This document shows positions 1 to 8,220 of a stretch of DNA of 47,668 nt, piece after piece (the stretch's first letter is position 1; each line of letters begins with the position of its first letter). The notes under the pieces are model-generated. The model ran no database searches. It was not told the DNA's origin and worked only from the letters and a program-made list of their open reading frames with translations. Position numbers and translations under genes: made by a program. Origin of the DNA: an uncultured Bacteroidales bacterium (lineage in GTDB: Bacteria; Bacteroidota; Bacteroidia; Bacteroidales; P3); assembly GCA_900318835.1 (NCBI GenBank), contig ONLW01000022.1:1-47668 (forward strand), read 5' to 3'.

Positions 1-93
1 ACAAAACTGTTTCTATTGCTCCCGCACGGCACGCACCTTATAATATCGTTATAGACGGTTTCACAGGAATAACACGGGGAGGGATAAAATACT

Positions 94-1125
94 ATGCGGA
101 TTTTTGAAGGTTTTCAAAAGGGTGTCAACCTGGGCGGCTGGATTTCGCAGTTCGCCGTTTTCGATGAAAAACATTTTAACACGTTTATAACGGAAAACGA
201 TATCCGTACCATCGCAAAGCTCGGTTTTGATCATGTGCGCGTCCCCATTGACTACACAGTGCTGGAAGACGAAGAAGGAAACCTCCGGGAAAGCGGCTTT
301 AATCACCTGTCCGACTGCCGAAGGTGGTGTGAAGCCTGCGGTTTAAATATGCTGATTGATCTGCATGAATGCTACGGTTATTCTTTTGATCCACTCAAGA
401 GTGGAATGGACCGCAAACGTTTCTTCTATGATGAATCTCTTCAAAAGCGCTTTCTGAAGCTGTGGAAGGAAATCGCCGTGCGGTTTGCGCCCTGGCAGGA
501 GCAGGTGGCGTTTGAGCCCCTCAACGAAGTTGTTCTTCCGGAAGTGTCCGATGCCTGGAATGCCCTGGCCGGACGCTACATCCGCATGATGCGCACAATT
601 GTCCCTAAAAGCTATATTGTGGTGGGCGGCGTCCGTTACAACAATGTACTGAGCGTCCCGCTGCTGGATCTGCCGGCGGATGACAGGCTGGTGTACAACT
701 TCCACTGCTATGAGCCGATGATCTTCACACATCAGGGTGCTTACTGGGTAGCCGGCATGCCTTCCGACTTTCGAATCGGCTACCCGAAAACACTGGAAGA
801 ATACAAAGAAGCGGGAAGTCACTTAAACGCCGACCTCGCCGGCGCTGTGTATAAAGAAGGAATCCGGGACATCGGAGAAGGATTTTTTGAGGATATCTTT
901 GCCCCGGCTGTCCGGAAGGCAGTGCACGACAATGTTCCTCTCTACTGCGGCGAATACGGCGTGATCGATCTTGCAGATAACCATGACAAAATCCGCTGGC
1001 TGCGCGACATACACAGCGCTTTCCGAAAATTCGGGATCGGGCATGCCCTCTGGAATTATAAAGAAAAAGACTTCGGTCTGCGAATTTATTGCCATTCTTT
1101 AAAACCAGGCGCTGGTAAATTTTAG
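94..1125 (+). CDS. Glycoside hydrolase family 5 (cellulase-like), C-terminus altered
   Basis: Retaining endo-beta-glucanase-like enzyme of the GH5 clan. What is seen: the start region [11 protein letters not shown], the HECYG strand near residues 91-95, the acid/base pair N144-E145 (EPLNEV) and the nucleophile E287 in YCGEYG. No signal peptide, so probably cytoplasmic action on imported oligosaccharides (inference). The start is supported by a GGGGAGG ribosome site just upstream. The family signature [10 protein letters not shown] near residue 328 is normally followed by a further C-terminal segment; here the reading frame switches to an unrelated tail of about 15 residues and stops. The last approximately 45 bases run into a fragment of a different gene on the other strand, so the 3' end looks lost by deletion or rearrangement. 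It may still fold, since both catalytic Glu are present. Confidence 0.82.
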   Translation: MRIFEGFQKGVNLGGWISQFAVFDEKHFNTFITENDIRTIAKLGFDHVRVPIDYTVLEDEEGNLRESGFNHLSDCRRWCEACGLNMLIDLHECYGYSFDPLKSGMDRKRFFYDESLQKRFLKLWKEIAVRFAPWQEQVAFEPLNEVVLPEVSDAWNALAGRYIRMMRTIVPKSYIVVGGVRYNNVLSVPLLDLPADDRLVYNFHCYEPMIFTHQGAYWVAGMPSDFRIGYPKTLEEYKEAGSHLNADLAGAVYKEGIRDIGEGFFEDIFAPAVRKAVHDNVPLYCGEYGVIDLADNHDKIRWLRDIHSAFRKFGIGHALWNYKEKDFGLRIYCHSLKPGAGKF

Positions 1126-1126
1126 C

Positions 1127-1482
1127 GCGAGCTTTGCGATTGCCGTAAGACTCTGTCCAAATCGTCCGCCGCCGCGGTAAATATGCCTCGTGCCGGCAGC
1201 CGCACCGGCCGGATTGTCCGTCTGTGTCAGATCATACGGCCCGTAATAATCCCAGCACCACTCATTTACGTTTCCGTGCATGTCATAGAGTCCGAACTTA
1301 TTGGCTGGATAGCTTCCCACCGGCACTGTTTTCCCTCTGAACTTCCAGGCCTTGTTTCCAGTGCCGAGGTGTTAAAATAATTCTCTTCGATCTCATACGG
1401 GTAGCTTCCCCAATAGTTTGCTTCCTCAGTGCTGATGGAGTTTTCTGTATTAAACGGCGTTGCCGTGCCCGCCCTGCAAGCC
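1127..1482 (-). pseudogene. Formylglycine-generating enzyme (SUMF1/FGE-sulfatase) domain fragment, frameshifted
   Basis: Two overlapping minus-strand frames carry pieces of one FGE-sulfatase domain. The upstream frame reads CRAGTATPFNTEN...[19 protein letters not shown] and the downstream frame reads [14 protein letters not shown], then [18 protein letters not shown], then [10 protein letters not shown] one-base frameshift near 1,360 separates them. The N-terminal half is missing: homology begins at the CRAGT motif next to the hairpin at 1,471-1,497. The conserved C-terminal end (the segment ending GFR) is also absent. The family modifies Cys/Ser in sulfatases or acts on other substrates; this copy cannot be functional. 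It is tail-to-tail with the truncated GH5 gene. Confidence 0.75.
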
Positions 1483-1497
1483 CTAAACTTGCAGGGC
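1471..1497. repeat. Perfect 10-bp inverted repeat (hairpin)
   Basis: GCCCTGCAAG, a 7-base loop, then CTTGCAGGGC. There is no T-run on either side, so it is unlikely to be a terminator. It sits exactly where the FGE-like fragment loses homology. Such hairpins occur at the ends of IS200/IS605-type elements, but no transposase is present here, so that identification is only inference. Confidence 0.6.
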
Positions 1498-1573
1498 ATT
1501 GCTATATATACACCTCTTATCTCTTCCCGATGTTTCATTCCTGCTGATTTCATTACTTTTTCATAATTTCTTA

Positions 1574-1626
1574 TTGACCATGCGGTCGTTTTATTGTATT
1601 GTATAAATCGACCTTCTGGTCGATTT
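1574..1626 (+). promoter_or_regulatory. Promoter flanked by two TetR-type palindromes
   Basis: A TTGACC box (1,574-1,579), a 17-base spacer and TATTGT (1,597-1,602) form a plausible promoter. It is bracketed by GACC-atgc-GGTC (1,576-1,587) and by a perfect 9-bp inverted repeat AAATCGACC-ttct-GGTCGATTT (1,605-1,626). The shared GACC-n4-GGTC core is the shape bound by many TetR proteins; the likely ligand is the TetR protein encoded at 2,112, downstream of the dead ABC gene. Confidence 0.65.
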
Positions 1627-1673
1627 TAATAATGCAGTGAATTATAAACACAACTTGTGAAAAGGAGTTCTTT

Positions 1674-2091
1674 ATGGCAATACTCGAAGTGAATCATGTA
1701 CAAAAAATCTACAAATCCCGGTGAAGTGCCACCCAGGTTGAGGCGCTTTCAGACCTTAGCTTTAAGGTTGAGGCAGGCGAATATGTCGCGATCATGGGCG
1801 AATCCGGTTCCGGAAAATCCACCTGTCTCAATATCCTGGCAGCTCTCGATAAACCGACCGCCGAATCGGTCCTGCTCAACGGCAAAAATCTCACTGACGA
1901 TCGAGGACAATATCCTTCTCCCGCTGGTTTTACAGCAGAAAAAGCCATCAGAAATGAAAGCTGTCCTGACACCTCTGGTTCGGAAAATCGGGATTGACGC
2001 CCTTCTGAAAAAATATCCCTGCGAGGTTTCCGGCGGTCAGAAACAGCGCACCGCCATTGCCCGCGCCCGGCAATTGCTTCTGATCGCTTAA
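1674..2091 (+). pseudogene. ABC transporter ATP-binding protein, degenerate
   Basis: Starts MAILEVNHVQKIYKSR after a good AAAGGAG site and then meets a TGA where the family has a coding residue. The same frame continues with VEALSDLSFKVEAGEYVAIMGESGSGKST (Walker A GESGSGKST), up to LLNGKNLT. An internal deletion then removes the Q-loop region and shifts the frame: the next homologous piece, TIEDNILLPLVL, is in another frame, followed by VSGGQKQRTAIARA (ABC signature). The Walker B part is lost and the frame stops. Best match in style is the MacB/BceA-type ATPase that serves peptide or lipid exporters. No permease gene follows. Three independent lesions make this a clear pseudogene. Confidence 0.85.
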
Positions 2092-2111
2092 AAATGGAAC
2101 GGAGGAATTTC

Positions 2112-2717
2112 ATGAATCGGGAAGAGAAAAACCAGATTACACGACGGAAAATACTGGACAGCGCTATCGAAGAATTCGCTCAGCACGGACCGGAAGCCGC
2201 ATCTATCAATACCATCTGCCAGAACGGAGGCGTTTCCAAGGGAATCATTTACCATTATTTTGAATCCAAGGACCGTCTCTATCTGGCTTGTCTGGAAGAA
2301 TGCTTTGAGGCACTGACAGATGATCTGAAAAGAAACATCGGCAGCCGGACAGGCTCTGATCTTCCGGACCTGTACTTTCGAAGCCGGCAGATTTTTTTTG
2401 AGCATCATCCGGCATGCGCCCGCATTTTCTGCCATGTGATTCTCTTTCCGCTGGAGCGTCTCCGAACGGAAATTCAGAAGATTCGTAAAAGCTATGATGA
2501 TCTGAACGATCTCTATCTTCATCGTATCCTTGAGCAGAAGGCACTTCGCAGTGATCTGTCGGAGGAGGAAATCCTCCGCTCTTTTCACTGCCTTCAAGAC
2601 TTTCTCAACGCAAGGATCGCGGGTCAGACAGAGAAAAATCCGGACATCGAACATCATGAGGAGGAGAGCCGCCGAATGGTCGATATCTTCCTCTATGGCA
2701 TCCTTGAAAGGAAGTAA
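2112..2717 (+). CDS. TetR/AcrR family transcriptional regulator
   Basis: 201-residue DNA-binding regulator. The N-terminal helix-turn-helix is seen in RRKILDSAIEEFAQHGPEAASINTI followed by GVSKGIIYHYFESKDRLY, a textbook TetR recognition helix. The C-terminal ligand domain is variable and gives no hint of its inducer. The start at 2,112 is chosen because the GGAGG at 2,101-2,105 fits it; an upstream in-frame ATG at 2,094 would put that site inside the gene. It follows the ABC pseudogene closely and precedes an antiporter gene by 6 bases, so it probably shares the promoter with palindromes at 1,574-1,626 and represses it. Confidence 0.92.
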   Translation: MNREEKNQITRRKILDSAIEEFAQHGPEAASINTICQNGGVSKGIIYHYFESKDRLYLACLEECFEALTDDLKRNIGSRTGSDLPDLYFRSRQIFFEHHPACARIFCHVILFPLERLRTEIQKIRKSYDDLNDLYLHRILEQKALRSDLSEEEILRSFHCLQDFLNARIAGQTEKNPDIEHHEEESRRMVDIFLYGILERK

Positions 2718-2723
2718 ATATAA

Positions 2724-3974
2724 ATGAGCAATCTGTTTCAAATCCTCCGCTGGACCGCTGTCCTGCTCCTCGCATGGGGTTCGGGGAAGCTGATCGCAAA
2801 GATAAAAATGCCGGAGATTCTCGGCTGGCTGATTGCAGGAATGTTTCTGGGCCCATACGGTCTCGGCATCCTGTCCGCTCCGACGCTGTCCTCCGGATGG
2901 TATAAGATCACAATTACGTGGATGCAGTGTGCGTTCGGACTGATGCTCGGCACCGAGCTGATCCTGTCACAGCTCAAGAGCTATGGAAAAGCTCTGATCC
3001 TGACTACCCTTTCGCAATCTCTGGGAACCTTTCTTGTCGTCACCATCGCCTTTTCCATCGCTCTGTATGCCACACACCATCCCGTCTGGCTGGCTCCCGC
3101 CTTCGGCGGCATCGCACTCGCGACTGCACCGGCACCCGCGCTGTCCGTTGTTCAGGAATTTCACACCAGGGGCCCCGTAACGGATACCCTTCTCCCCATG
3201 GCTGTTCTCGACGACATTGTCGGAATCGCCGTATTCTTCACCGTAAATTCTTTCATTGCAAGCCGTGTATCCGGCGGAGCAGTACCCCTGTATATGATAC
3301 CGGTGATGATTCTTCTGCCGATCGGAATTGGTATCCTGACAGGACTTCCTGCAGGCCTGCTTCTCCGTAAAAAAACCGGAAAGGCAAAAACGCTGCTTAT
3401 CCTCATTTCCGGGATTACGGTAACCGCCGGTATCGGACTTATCTTTAACCGGTTTATCTTCACGAACATTACCCTGAACTACATGCTGATGGGCGTTTCC
3501 TACTCTGCCGTATTCTCTAACATGATCTCCCCTATGCAGCTTCAGGAAGTTACAGGATGGTTTCATCCCATCCTGGGGATCAGCCTTCTGGCATCCATTG
3601 TGGATCTCGGCGCTCCGCTTGACTTTCACCTGATCCTCGGAGCAGGCTTCTTCACTGTGGTATACATTGTCTCCAGAGGTCTCGGAAAATACTTTGGCGC
3701 AAGAGCCGGGGCAAAGGCAACCCACATGCCAGAAACAGTTCAGAAATACCTGGGCCTTACCCTTCTGCCGCACTCCGGAGTCTCCCTGGTCTTTACCGGG
3801 ATTGTATGCGGCGTACTGGCCGACCCCAGGCCAGAGCTTGCGGCACTCGTAAAGGGTACCATTGCCGCTGCCGCCGTCATCAATGAAATCATCGCCGTCC
3901 TCGCTGCCCGGGAAGGATTCGAGCTCGCCGGAGAAATCGGATCCGGATTGCCGGATCAAAAAACGCCTGGATAA
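2724..3974 (+). CDS. Cation/proton antiporter, CPA2 (Kef) family
   Basis: 416-residue polytopic inner-membrane protein. The start is typical of the sodium/hydrogen exchanger fold: GSGKLIAKIKMPEILGWLIAGMFLGPYGL. About 11-12 hydrophobic segments follow, and ATAPAPALSVVQE resembles the conserved unwound-helix region of CPA2 exchangers. No RCK/TrkA-N regulatory domain is attached, so it is a short-form member. It exchanges Na+ or K+ for H+ (family knowledge); the ion cannot be told from sequence. It starts 6 bases after the TetR gene with AAAGGAAG as ribosome site, so the two are likely one operon. Confidence 0.85.
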   Translation: MSNLFQILRWTAVLLLAWGSGKLIAKIKMPEILGWLIAGMFLGPYGLGILSAPTLSSGWYKITITWMQCAFGLMLGTELILSQLKSYGKALILTTLSQSLGTFLVVTIAFSIALYATHHPVWLAPAFGGIALATAPAPALSVVQEFHTRGPVTDTLLPMAVLDDIVGIAVFFTVNSFIASRVSGGAVPLYMIPVMILLPIGIGILTGLPAGLLLRKKTGKAKTLLILISGITVTAGIGLIFNRFIFTNITLNYMLMGVSYSAVFSNMISPMQLQEVTGWFHPILGISLLASIVDLGAPLDFHLILGAGFFTVVYIVSRGLGKYFGARAGAKATHMPETVQKYLGLTLLPHSGVSLVFTGIVCGVLADPRPELAALVKGTIAAAAVINEIIAVLAAREGFELAGEIGSGLPDQKTPG

Positions 3975-4030
3975 ACATCGGCGTATGCCTGCCGGCACCA
4001 GGCTCCAGGAAGAGGCTCTTCTCATTCTTA

Positions 4031-4058
4031 TGCGTTAAAACATGTGCGTTAAAACATG
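4031..4058. repeat. Tandem duplication of a 14-mer
   Basis: TGCGTTAAAACATG occurs twice head to tail, in the gap between the convergent antiporter and ABC permease genes. The 110-base gap shows no convincing hairpin terminator. Confidence 0.6.
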
Positions 4059-4084
4059 ATTACCATAAAAAAGTGAGTCAGTTC

Positions 4085-5683
4085 TTACAGGTACGAGAAT
4101 GCTTCCGCGCCCTTTGTGTCCAGCCATCTGTGCAATGAATATGCTATGGCAGCAAGCAGAATGCTCCAGCACACCAGATACGATGCTGCTCCGATCCGGT
4201 ACCCAATCAGCAGGTACAGCCCTGCCATGGCAGCAAGGACACCCCAGCTGCCAAAAAGAATAACTGCTACCGCGCCGCTCTGTTTGATCGGTGCAAGTTC
4301 ATTGGTCCAATTCAGAAGCGGCATCCGGATGCCGACAAACATACTGCATACAGCCGCGAATACCACGTAGGTCACGGGCATCACAAATACCATAACTTTC
4401 ACCCCGGCAGATGCCGGGACGATGAACGAGCCGCACCCGGCCGCGAACAGCATGGGGATTTCTGTAAGGATCAGCTGCACCGTCATCTTGGCATGCAGTA
4501 TTTTTTTGGGCTCCACCGGCAGTGACTGCAGAACCCAAAGACTTTTCCCTTCAAGCGATACCGAAGGCACCGTCATATCATTCATGGAAGCAATCATACA
4601 TAATGCCATGCCGGCAAACACTGCGGCGCAGTCCGGTTTTCCGGAGAAAGCTTCCCCGACTGCCTCACAGAGCACGCGTCCTTTGATCAGCAAAAACACA
4701 CCGGCGGCCGGAATCAGAAGAACACCCAGACCGCAGTTCAGCATATAGTTCGCGCTGGATGTAAACCGGCCAAACTCTTTCCCCAGCAGTGCAAAAAATA
4801 CTGACTTCTCCCTGACCGTTTTTTCCACATAGCGGACATGGTCTGTTTTTCCTGTGTCGGTGGCGATGCTAAAGAAGCTCCGGGAAAGAATTCTCCAGAT
4901 AATCACACAAAGAACCGCCGTGGTCATCGCAAAAACGGCAGCAGCCGCAAGGTCACCCTCCCCTATCCTTCCGAACAGATAAAGACCGTAAGCTGTCCCT
5001 TTAAGCTTCTCCCCATATGTCTGTGCATTGAGGAGAATGGTCCTGATCAGATCGCTCGCTTTGAAATAGAAGAAGTAATACCCTCCGATAAACAGAAGGG
5101 AAATGAGCACAGTAGTGAAGCTCTTATTCTTCAGCCGCAGACTGATTTTCGCAACGACCCATCCAAGCAGACAGGACAGAAGCAGCACGATCAATGTCAC
5201 AACCAGATACAGGATGATCCCGCACAGCACTTTTCCAGGAGTGATCCCCGATACAATCCAGTAAACAGCAAGCGTCGGAACGAGGACGACCGTTGCATAC
5301 ATGGTTCCCATCAGCCAGACATTCACGAGGCGGGCGGTAATGATGGTCCTGGCCGGGATCGGCAGTGACAAAAGCAGATCGTTGTCCCTGGACAGATATA
5401 ATCCCGCGTATGTATTGAACACGCTGCCGAACGCTCCCAGAAGGATGGCAATGCCTCCCATCAGCAGAAAATACATCCAGCCAAGTCCTGCCTGCGTAAG
5501 TCCTTCGCATAAGTTTAGCGACAGGACTGTAAACATGCCGCCGAGCATCCCCACCATGATCAGGATAAAGAAAATGATCCATCCGGCAATCGCTATTTTC
5601 GAACGCATCCGGTTCTTCTTCGCGTCATAAAAGTAGCCCTTGAATACCTCCGCCAGCTGCTTCTTCACTAATATCTTCAGCAT
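4085..5683 (-). CDS. ABC-2 type exporter permease (large, 532 aa)
   Basis: Integral membrane subunit of an ABC transporter. Many hydrophobic helices are visible, e.g. IAGWIIFFILIMVGMLGGMF, FLLMGGIAILLGAFGSVFNTY, and LISLLFIGGYYFFYF. The central segment LSRDNDLLLSLPIPARTIITARL is typical of the putative exporter permeases of Firmicutes. Its ATG follows the stop codon of the ATPase gene directly, with the ribosome site lying inside the ATPase 3' end, so the two are translationally coupled. Substrate unknown. It is the last gene of the TetR - ATPase - permease unit. Confidence 0.85.
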   Translation of the reverse strand: MLKILVKKQLAEVFKGYFYDAKKNRMRSKIAIAGWIIFFILIMVGMLGGMFTVLSLNLCEGLTQAGLGWMYFLLMGGIAILLGAFGSVFNTYAGLYLSRDNDLLLSLPIPARTIITARLVNVWLMGTMYATVVLVPTLAVYWIVSGITPGKVLCGIILYLVVTLIVLLLSCLLGWVVAKISLRLKNKSFTTVLISLLFIGGYYFFYFKASDLIRTILLNAQTYGEKLKGTAYGLYLFGRIGEGDLAAAAVFAMTTAVLCVIIWRILSRSFFSIATDTGKTDHVRYVEKTVREKSVFFALLGKEFGRFTSSANYMLNCGLGVLLIPAAGVFLLIKGRVLCEAVGEAFSGKPDCAAVFAGMALCMIASMNDMTVPSVSLEGKSLWVLQSLPVEPKKILHAKMTVQLILTEIPMLFAAGCGSFIVPASAGVKVMVFVMPVTYVVFAAVCSMFVGIRMPLLNWTNELAPIKQSGAVAVILFGSWGVLAAMAGLYLLIGYRIGAASYLVCWSILLAAIAYSLHRWLDTKGAEAFSYL

Positions 5684-6391
5684 TTACTCCGCCTCCAGTT
5701 CCAGGAATACCTTTTCCAGGCTCTCATCACCCCTCACTTCTTCCATTGTCCCTTCTTTGATCAGCTTTCCCTGCTTGATAATTCCCACTTTGTCGCATAG
5801 CTTTTCGGCCACCTCCAGCACGTGGGTAGAGAAGAAGATTGCTCCGCCATTGTCGCAATGCTCCCGCATCATTTCCTTTAGAAGATGGGACGCCGCCGGG
5901 TCAAGGCCGACGAAAGGCTCATCCATGACGATCAGCTTCGGTTCATGAAGCCAGGCTGAGATCACGGCCAGCTTCTGCTTCATACCATGGGAATAAGCGG
6001 AAACCGGCTGCCCGAGATCCTGAGTCAGTTCAAACAGATCCGCATACTTCCTGATTTTCTCCTGCCGCTCATCCGCCGGGATGGCAAATATATCTGCAAT
6101 GAAGTTCAGGTACTGAATGCCGCTCATAAACTCGTACAAGTCCGGATTGTCCGGAATGTAAGCCAGATCCCGCTTGCAGCCCACGGGGTCATCCTTGATA
6201 TTCTTCCCGCAGACCGTGATCGTCCCCTCTTCAAACTTCAGGATACCGACCGTGCTTTTGATGGTTGTGCTCTTTCCGGCACCGTTATGACCGATAAAAC
6301 CGAAGATTTCTCCCGGAAAAATATGAAGCGACAAATCGTCCACTGCCTTTTTCTCACCATAGATTTTCGTTAAATGTTCTATTTTTAACAT
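5684..6391 (-). CDS. ABC transporter ATP-binding protein
   Basis: 235-residue nucleotide-binding subunit. Walker A GHNGAGKST is at residues 34-42, an SHGMKQKL signature near 136-143, and Walker B LIVMDEPF near 155-162, followed by the switch His in FFSTHVLE. All parts are intact. The ribosome site GAGGAA precedes ATG by 6 bases. Together with the adjacent permease it forms a complete ABC-2 exporter. It is read from the same strand as the TetR gene 141 bases upstream. Confidence 0.93.
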   Translation of the reverse strand: MLKIEHLTKIYGEKKAVDDLSLHIFPGEIFGFIGHNGAGKSTTIKSTVGILKFEEGTITVCGKNIKDDPVGCKRDLAYIPDNPDLYEFMSGIQYLNFIADIFAIPADERQEKIRKYADLFELTQDLGQPVSAYSHGMKQKLAVISAWLHEPKLIVMDEPFVGLDPAASHLLKEMMREHCDNGGAIFFSTHVLEVAEKLCDKVGIIKQGKLIKEGTMEEVRGDESLEKVFLELEAE

Positions 6392-6532
6392 ACCAATTCC
6401 TCACTCCGTTATTCTGAATCCAGGTATACAGAGTCCTTCTTTCCCGATCACGGCAATTTCCGGCAATTCCACAATATGCATATTCACCTGCATTCTCCCC
6501 GCGTCATTCATTTTTTCCTATCTGGATTCTTA

Positions 6533-7126
6533 TCATTTATTGGCATATTCCGCAGTAAAATGGCCAACAAATGCTTTCAGCTTTTCCATCGCCTCAGGCT
6601 CTCTTGCAGGATCACGGTCACAAAGATGAACAAGCGCCGTAATGGGCGAAGTATAGGAAAAGGCCAGTATGGCCGGATCGCATCTCCTGATAATTCCCTT
6701 CTCCATCATCCCGGAAAAGATTTTTGTAAATATCGATTCTGTTCCATAGAGAAAATAGTGATTTGCCAGATCGCGGGCTCTTTCATTATGAAACTGCTCC
6801 GCCAGCAGAAGTTTCCTGCTTTGGACTATTCTTTCATCGTGAACGGTAAAGTTCACCATCCTCATCGTAAGCTGCTTCAGCTCCTCCATGCTGTCCGGTA
6901 CAGGCGGCATCCTCCTGGAGGAGCCCATATTCTCTTCGTAGTAGGAAGCCATCATTTCCATGACCGCATCAAAAACCTCTTCTTTACTGTTGAAATGGCG
7001 GTAAAATGCCGATTTCACAATACCTACCGCCTCTGAAATATCTTTGATATTCGTTGCCGCATATCCGTTCCTTGCAAATAACGCAAGTGCCGCTTCCAGA
7101 ATTCTGTCTTTCGTGTTCCTTGCCAT
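6533..7126 (-). CDS. TetR family repressor of the ABC exporter operon
   Basis: 197 residues. The DNA-binding half has KDRILEAALALFARNGYAATNIKDI and VKSAFYRHFNSKEEVFDAV, the TetR helix-turn-helix. The start MARNTK is preferred over an upstream in-frame codon because the AAGGAG at about 6-11 bases upstream fits it. It is the first gene of the operon with the ABC ATPase and permease, and the promoter upstream carries an extended palindrome, so autoregulation and drug-responsive control are likely (inference). Confidence 0.93.
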   Translation of the reverse strand: MARNTKDRILEAALALFARNGYAATNIKDISEAVGIVKSAFYRHFNSKEEVFDAVMEMMASYYEENMGSSRRMPPVPDSMEELKQLTMRMVNFTVHDERIVQSRKLLLAEQFHNERARDLANHYFLYGTESIFTKIFSGMMEKGIIRRCDPAILAFSYTSPITALVHLCDRDPAREPEAMEKLKAFVGHFTAEYANK

Positions 7127-7150
7127 GTCTGCTCCTTCTTCCGGCACAAA

Positions 7151-7200
7151 AGTGACCCAAAATTCACTACTATTATAGTGAACTCTGGGTCACTTAACAA
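7151..7200 (-). promoter_or_regulatory. Promoter with 44-bp nested palindromic operator
   Basis: Read on the minus strand, TTGTTA (7,195-7,200), a 17-base spacer and TATAAT (7,172-7,177) form a near-consensus promoter for the TetR-ABC operon. Positions 7,151-7,194 form one long dyad: AGTGACCCA (outer arm), TTCACTA (inner arm), a 6-base centre, then TAGTGAA and TGGGTCACT. Both arms are perfect. The dyad covers the spacer, the -10 and the start site, so a bound repressor would block polymerase. Confidence 0.85.
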
Positions 7201-7425
7201 GCACAAATCTGTTTTTCTTTCCCAAAGCACTCCGTATCCCTGGTGCTTTTATACATTGTATGCCGGCCTTTATTCTCTTGTATTCTTCTTAGCCAGGAGA
7301 AAACTGTATCACCTCTTCCATTTACTGTGATGATTACAGCCTCATTATTCTCACGGCACTGTTTTGATACTTCATTGTAATGGTTCCTGAGATCCGCTGA
7401 TGGGCGAATTGTTTCTTGCAGTGCA
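7190..7425 (-). pseudogene. Phd/YefM-type antitoxin remnant
   Basis: The minus-strand frame reads IRPSADLRNHYNEVSK then ENNEAVIITVNGRGDTV, the core of Phd-family antitoxins of type II toxin-antitoxin pairs. The expected continuation EEYKRIKAGI is in another frame, so a frameshift breaks the gene, and no clear start codon remains in front of IRPS. No RelE/ParE toxin gene is next to it. Its tail runs into the operator region of the TetR operon. Confidence 0.7.
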
Positions 7426-7462
7426 TACCCCATCATCCCATGCATCGGCATCCAATACCTGT

Positions 7463-7530
7463 ATGACACCGCCTGCCGGAGAAATGACCACGAAGAGAAA
7501 AATGCTTACGAACAGGACGCTGTACGTCAC
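7463..7530 (-). pseudogene. Fragment of an ACR3 arsenite exporter gene
   Basis: About 68 bases translate on the minus strand to VTYSVLFVSIFLFVV followed by PAGGVI, nearly the same as VPYSTLFVSIFLFVV and PLAGGVI in the larger ACR3 gene at 10,955. The two DNA stretches look about 80% identical by eye. The fragment begins at the stop codon of the thioredoxin-like gene, so an acr3 gene probably once followed it in the operon. Confidence 0.7.
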
Positions 7531-7865
7531 GAAAGGCCCAGCTTATTCAGCAGTTTCTGTATATCCGTGGTTTTCAGAACTTTCCCCATAGAAACAACCT
7601 GCTCTCCCACCACCAGAGCGGGCATGCTCATCACACCATACTTTGCGATTTCCTTCATATCCGTGATGTACTCGATCTCTGCCGGAAGGCTCATTGCAGA
7701 TACGGCATCCCTGGTATTCTGCAGAAGTGTCTGGCAATTTTTGCAGCCGGAACCCAGGATCTTGATTGTAAAAGCATCGCCTGTCTTTGCAGATCTATCA
7801 CCTAAGGAGCACTTTGGCTCCACTGCTTCCTCTTTGTTTTCTTTCTTCTTGCCAAATAATCCCAT
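7527..7865 (-). CDS. Thioredoxin-like small redox-active disulfide protein
   Basis: 112 residues with a lysine-rich start, then a glutaredoxin/thioredoxin-like fold. The core is FTIKILGSGCKNCQTLL (active-site Cys 41 and 44 as CKNC) and a cis-Pro segment GVMSMPALVV. This matches the archaeal/bacterial 'redox-active disulfide protein 2' group that commonly accompanies ArsP-type permeases. The start MGLFGKK is chosen over an upstream TTG because the GGGAG site is better spaced. It is the fourth gene of the ArsR - permease - ferredoxin unit and probably supplies electrons or thiols for metalloid handling (inference). Confidence 0.85.
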   Translation of the reverse strand: MGLFGKKKENKEEAVEPKCSLGDRSAKTGDAFTIKILGSGCKNCQTLLQNTRDAVSAMSLPAEIEYITDMKEIAKYGVMSMPALVVGEQVVSMGKVLKTTDIQKLLNKLGLS

Positions 7866-7886
7866 TTTCAATTTCTCCCTGCGCTA

Positions 7887-8207
7887 CTAATCATTGCCGC
7901 ATCCGCAGCCACAGTTCTTCTTATCCATCGCTGCCGTCGCTCCGCCGCAGCCGCCGCCTGCTGTCTCCATGGTTTTCCCCTGTCTTGCCGGAGGAACCCA
8001 TCCCGTATCATCACCCACATAGGTAATCGCTCCATCCGGGCACTTGTTGCCGCAGCCATGACAATGATCAATACAGTTCTCCGGGTGAATCACCCGCGGA
8101 GTCGGTGCAGCTGTCAAATCATATACGCCATGTGCGCACATTCCGCTGCAGGCGCCGCACTCCTCACAAAGCATGTAGTCAATAACCGGATACCAGGTCT
8201 TAGCCAT
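7887..8207 (-). CDS. Ferredoxin-like 2[4Fe-4S] protein with Cys-rich tail
   Basis: 106 residues. Two cluster motifs are visible: CEECGACSGMC near residues 14-24 and CIDHCHGCGNKCP in the middle. The C-terminus ends in GGGCGG and then CGCGCG, a compact Cys-rich tail that could bind a metal or metalloid. The start MAKTWYP has GGAGGA upstream; a longer in-frame upstream opening overlaps the permease gene and has no site. It sits between the permease and the thioredoxin-like gene, so a redox role in the same metalloid pathway is likely. Confidence 0.85.
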   Translation of the reverse strand: MAKTWYPVIDYMLCEECGACSGMCAHGVYDLTAAPTPRVIHPENCIDHCHGCGNKCPDGAITYVGDDTGWVPPARQGKTMETAGGGCGGATAAMDKKNCGCGCGND

Positions 8208-8220
8208 AACAATTCCTCCT

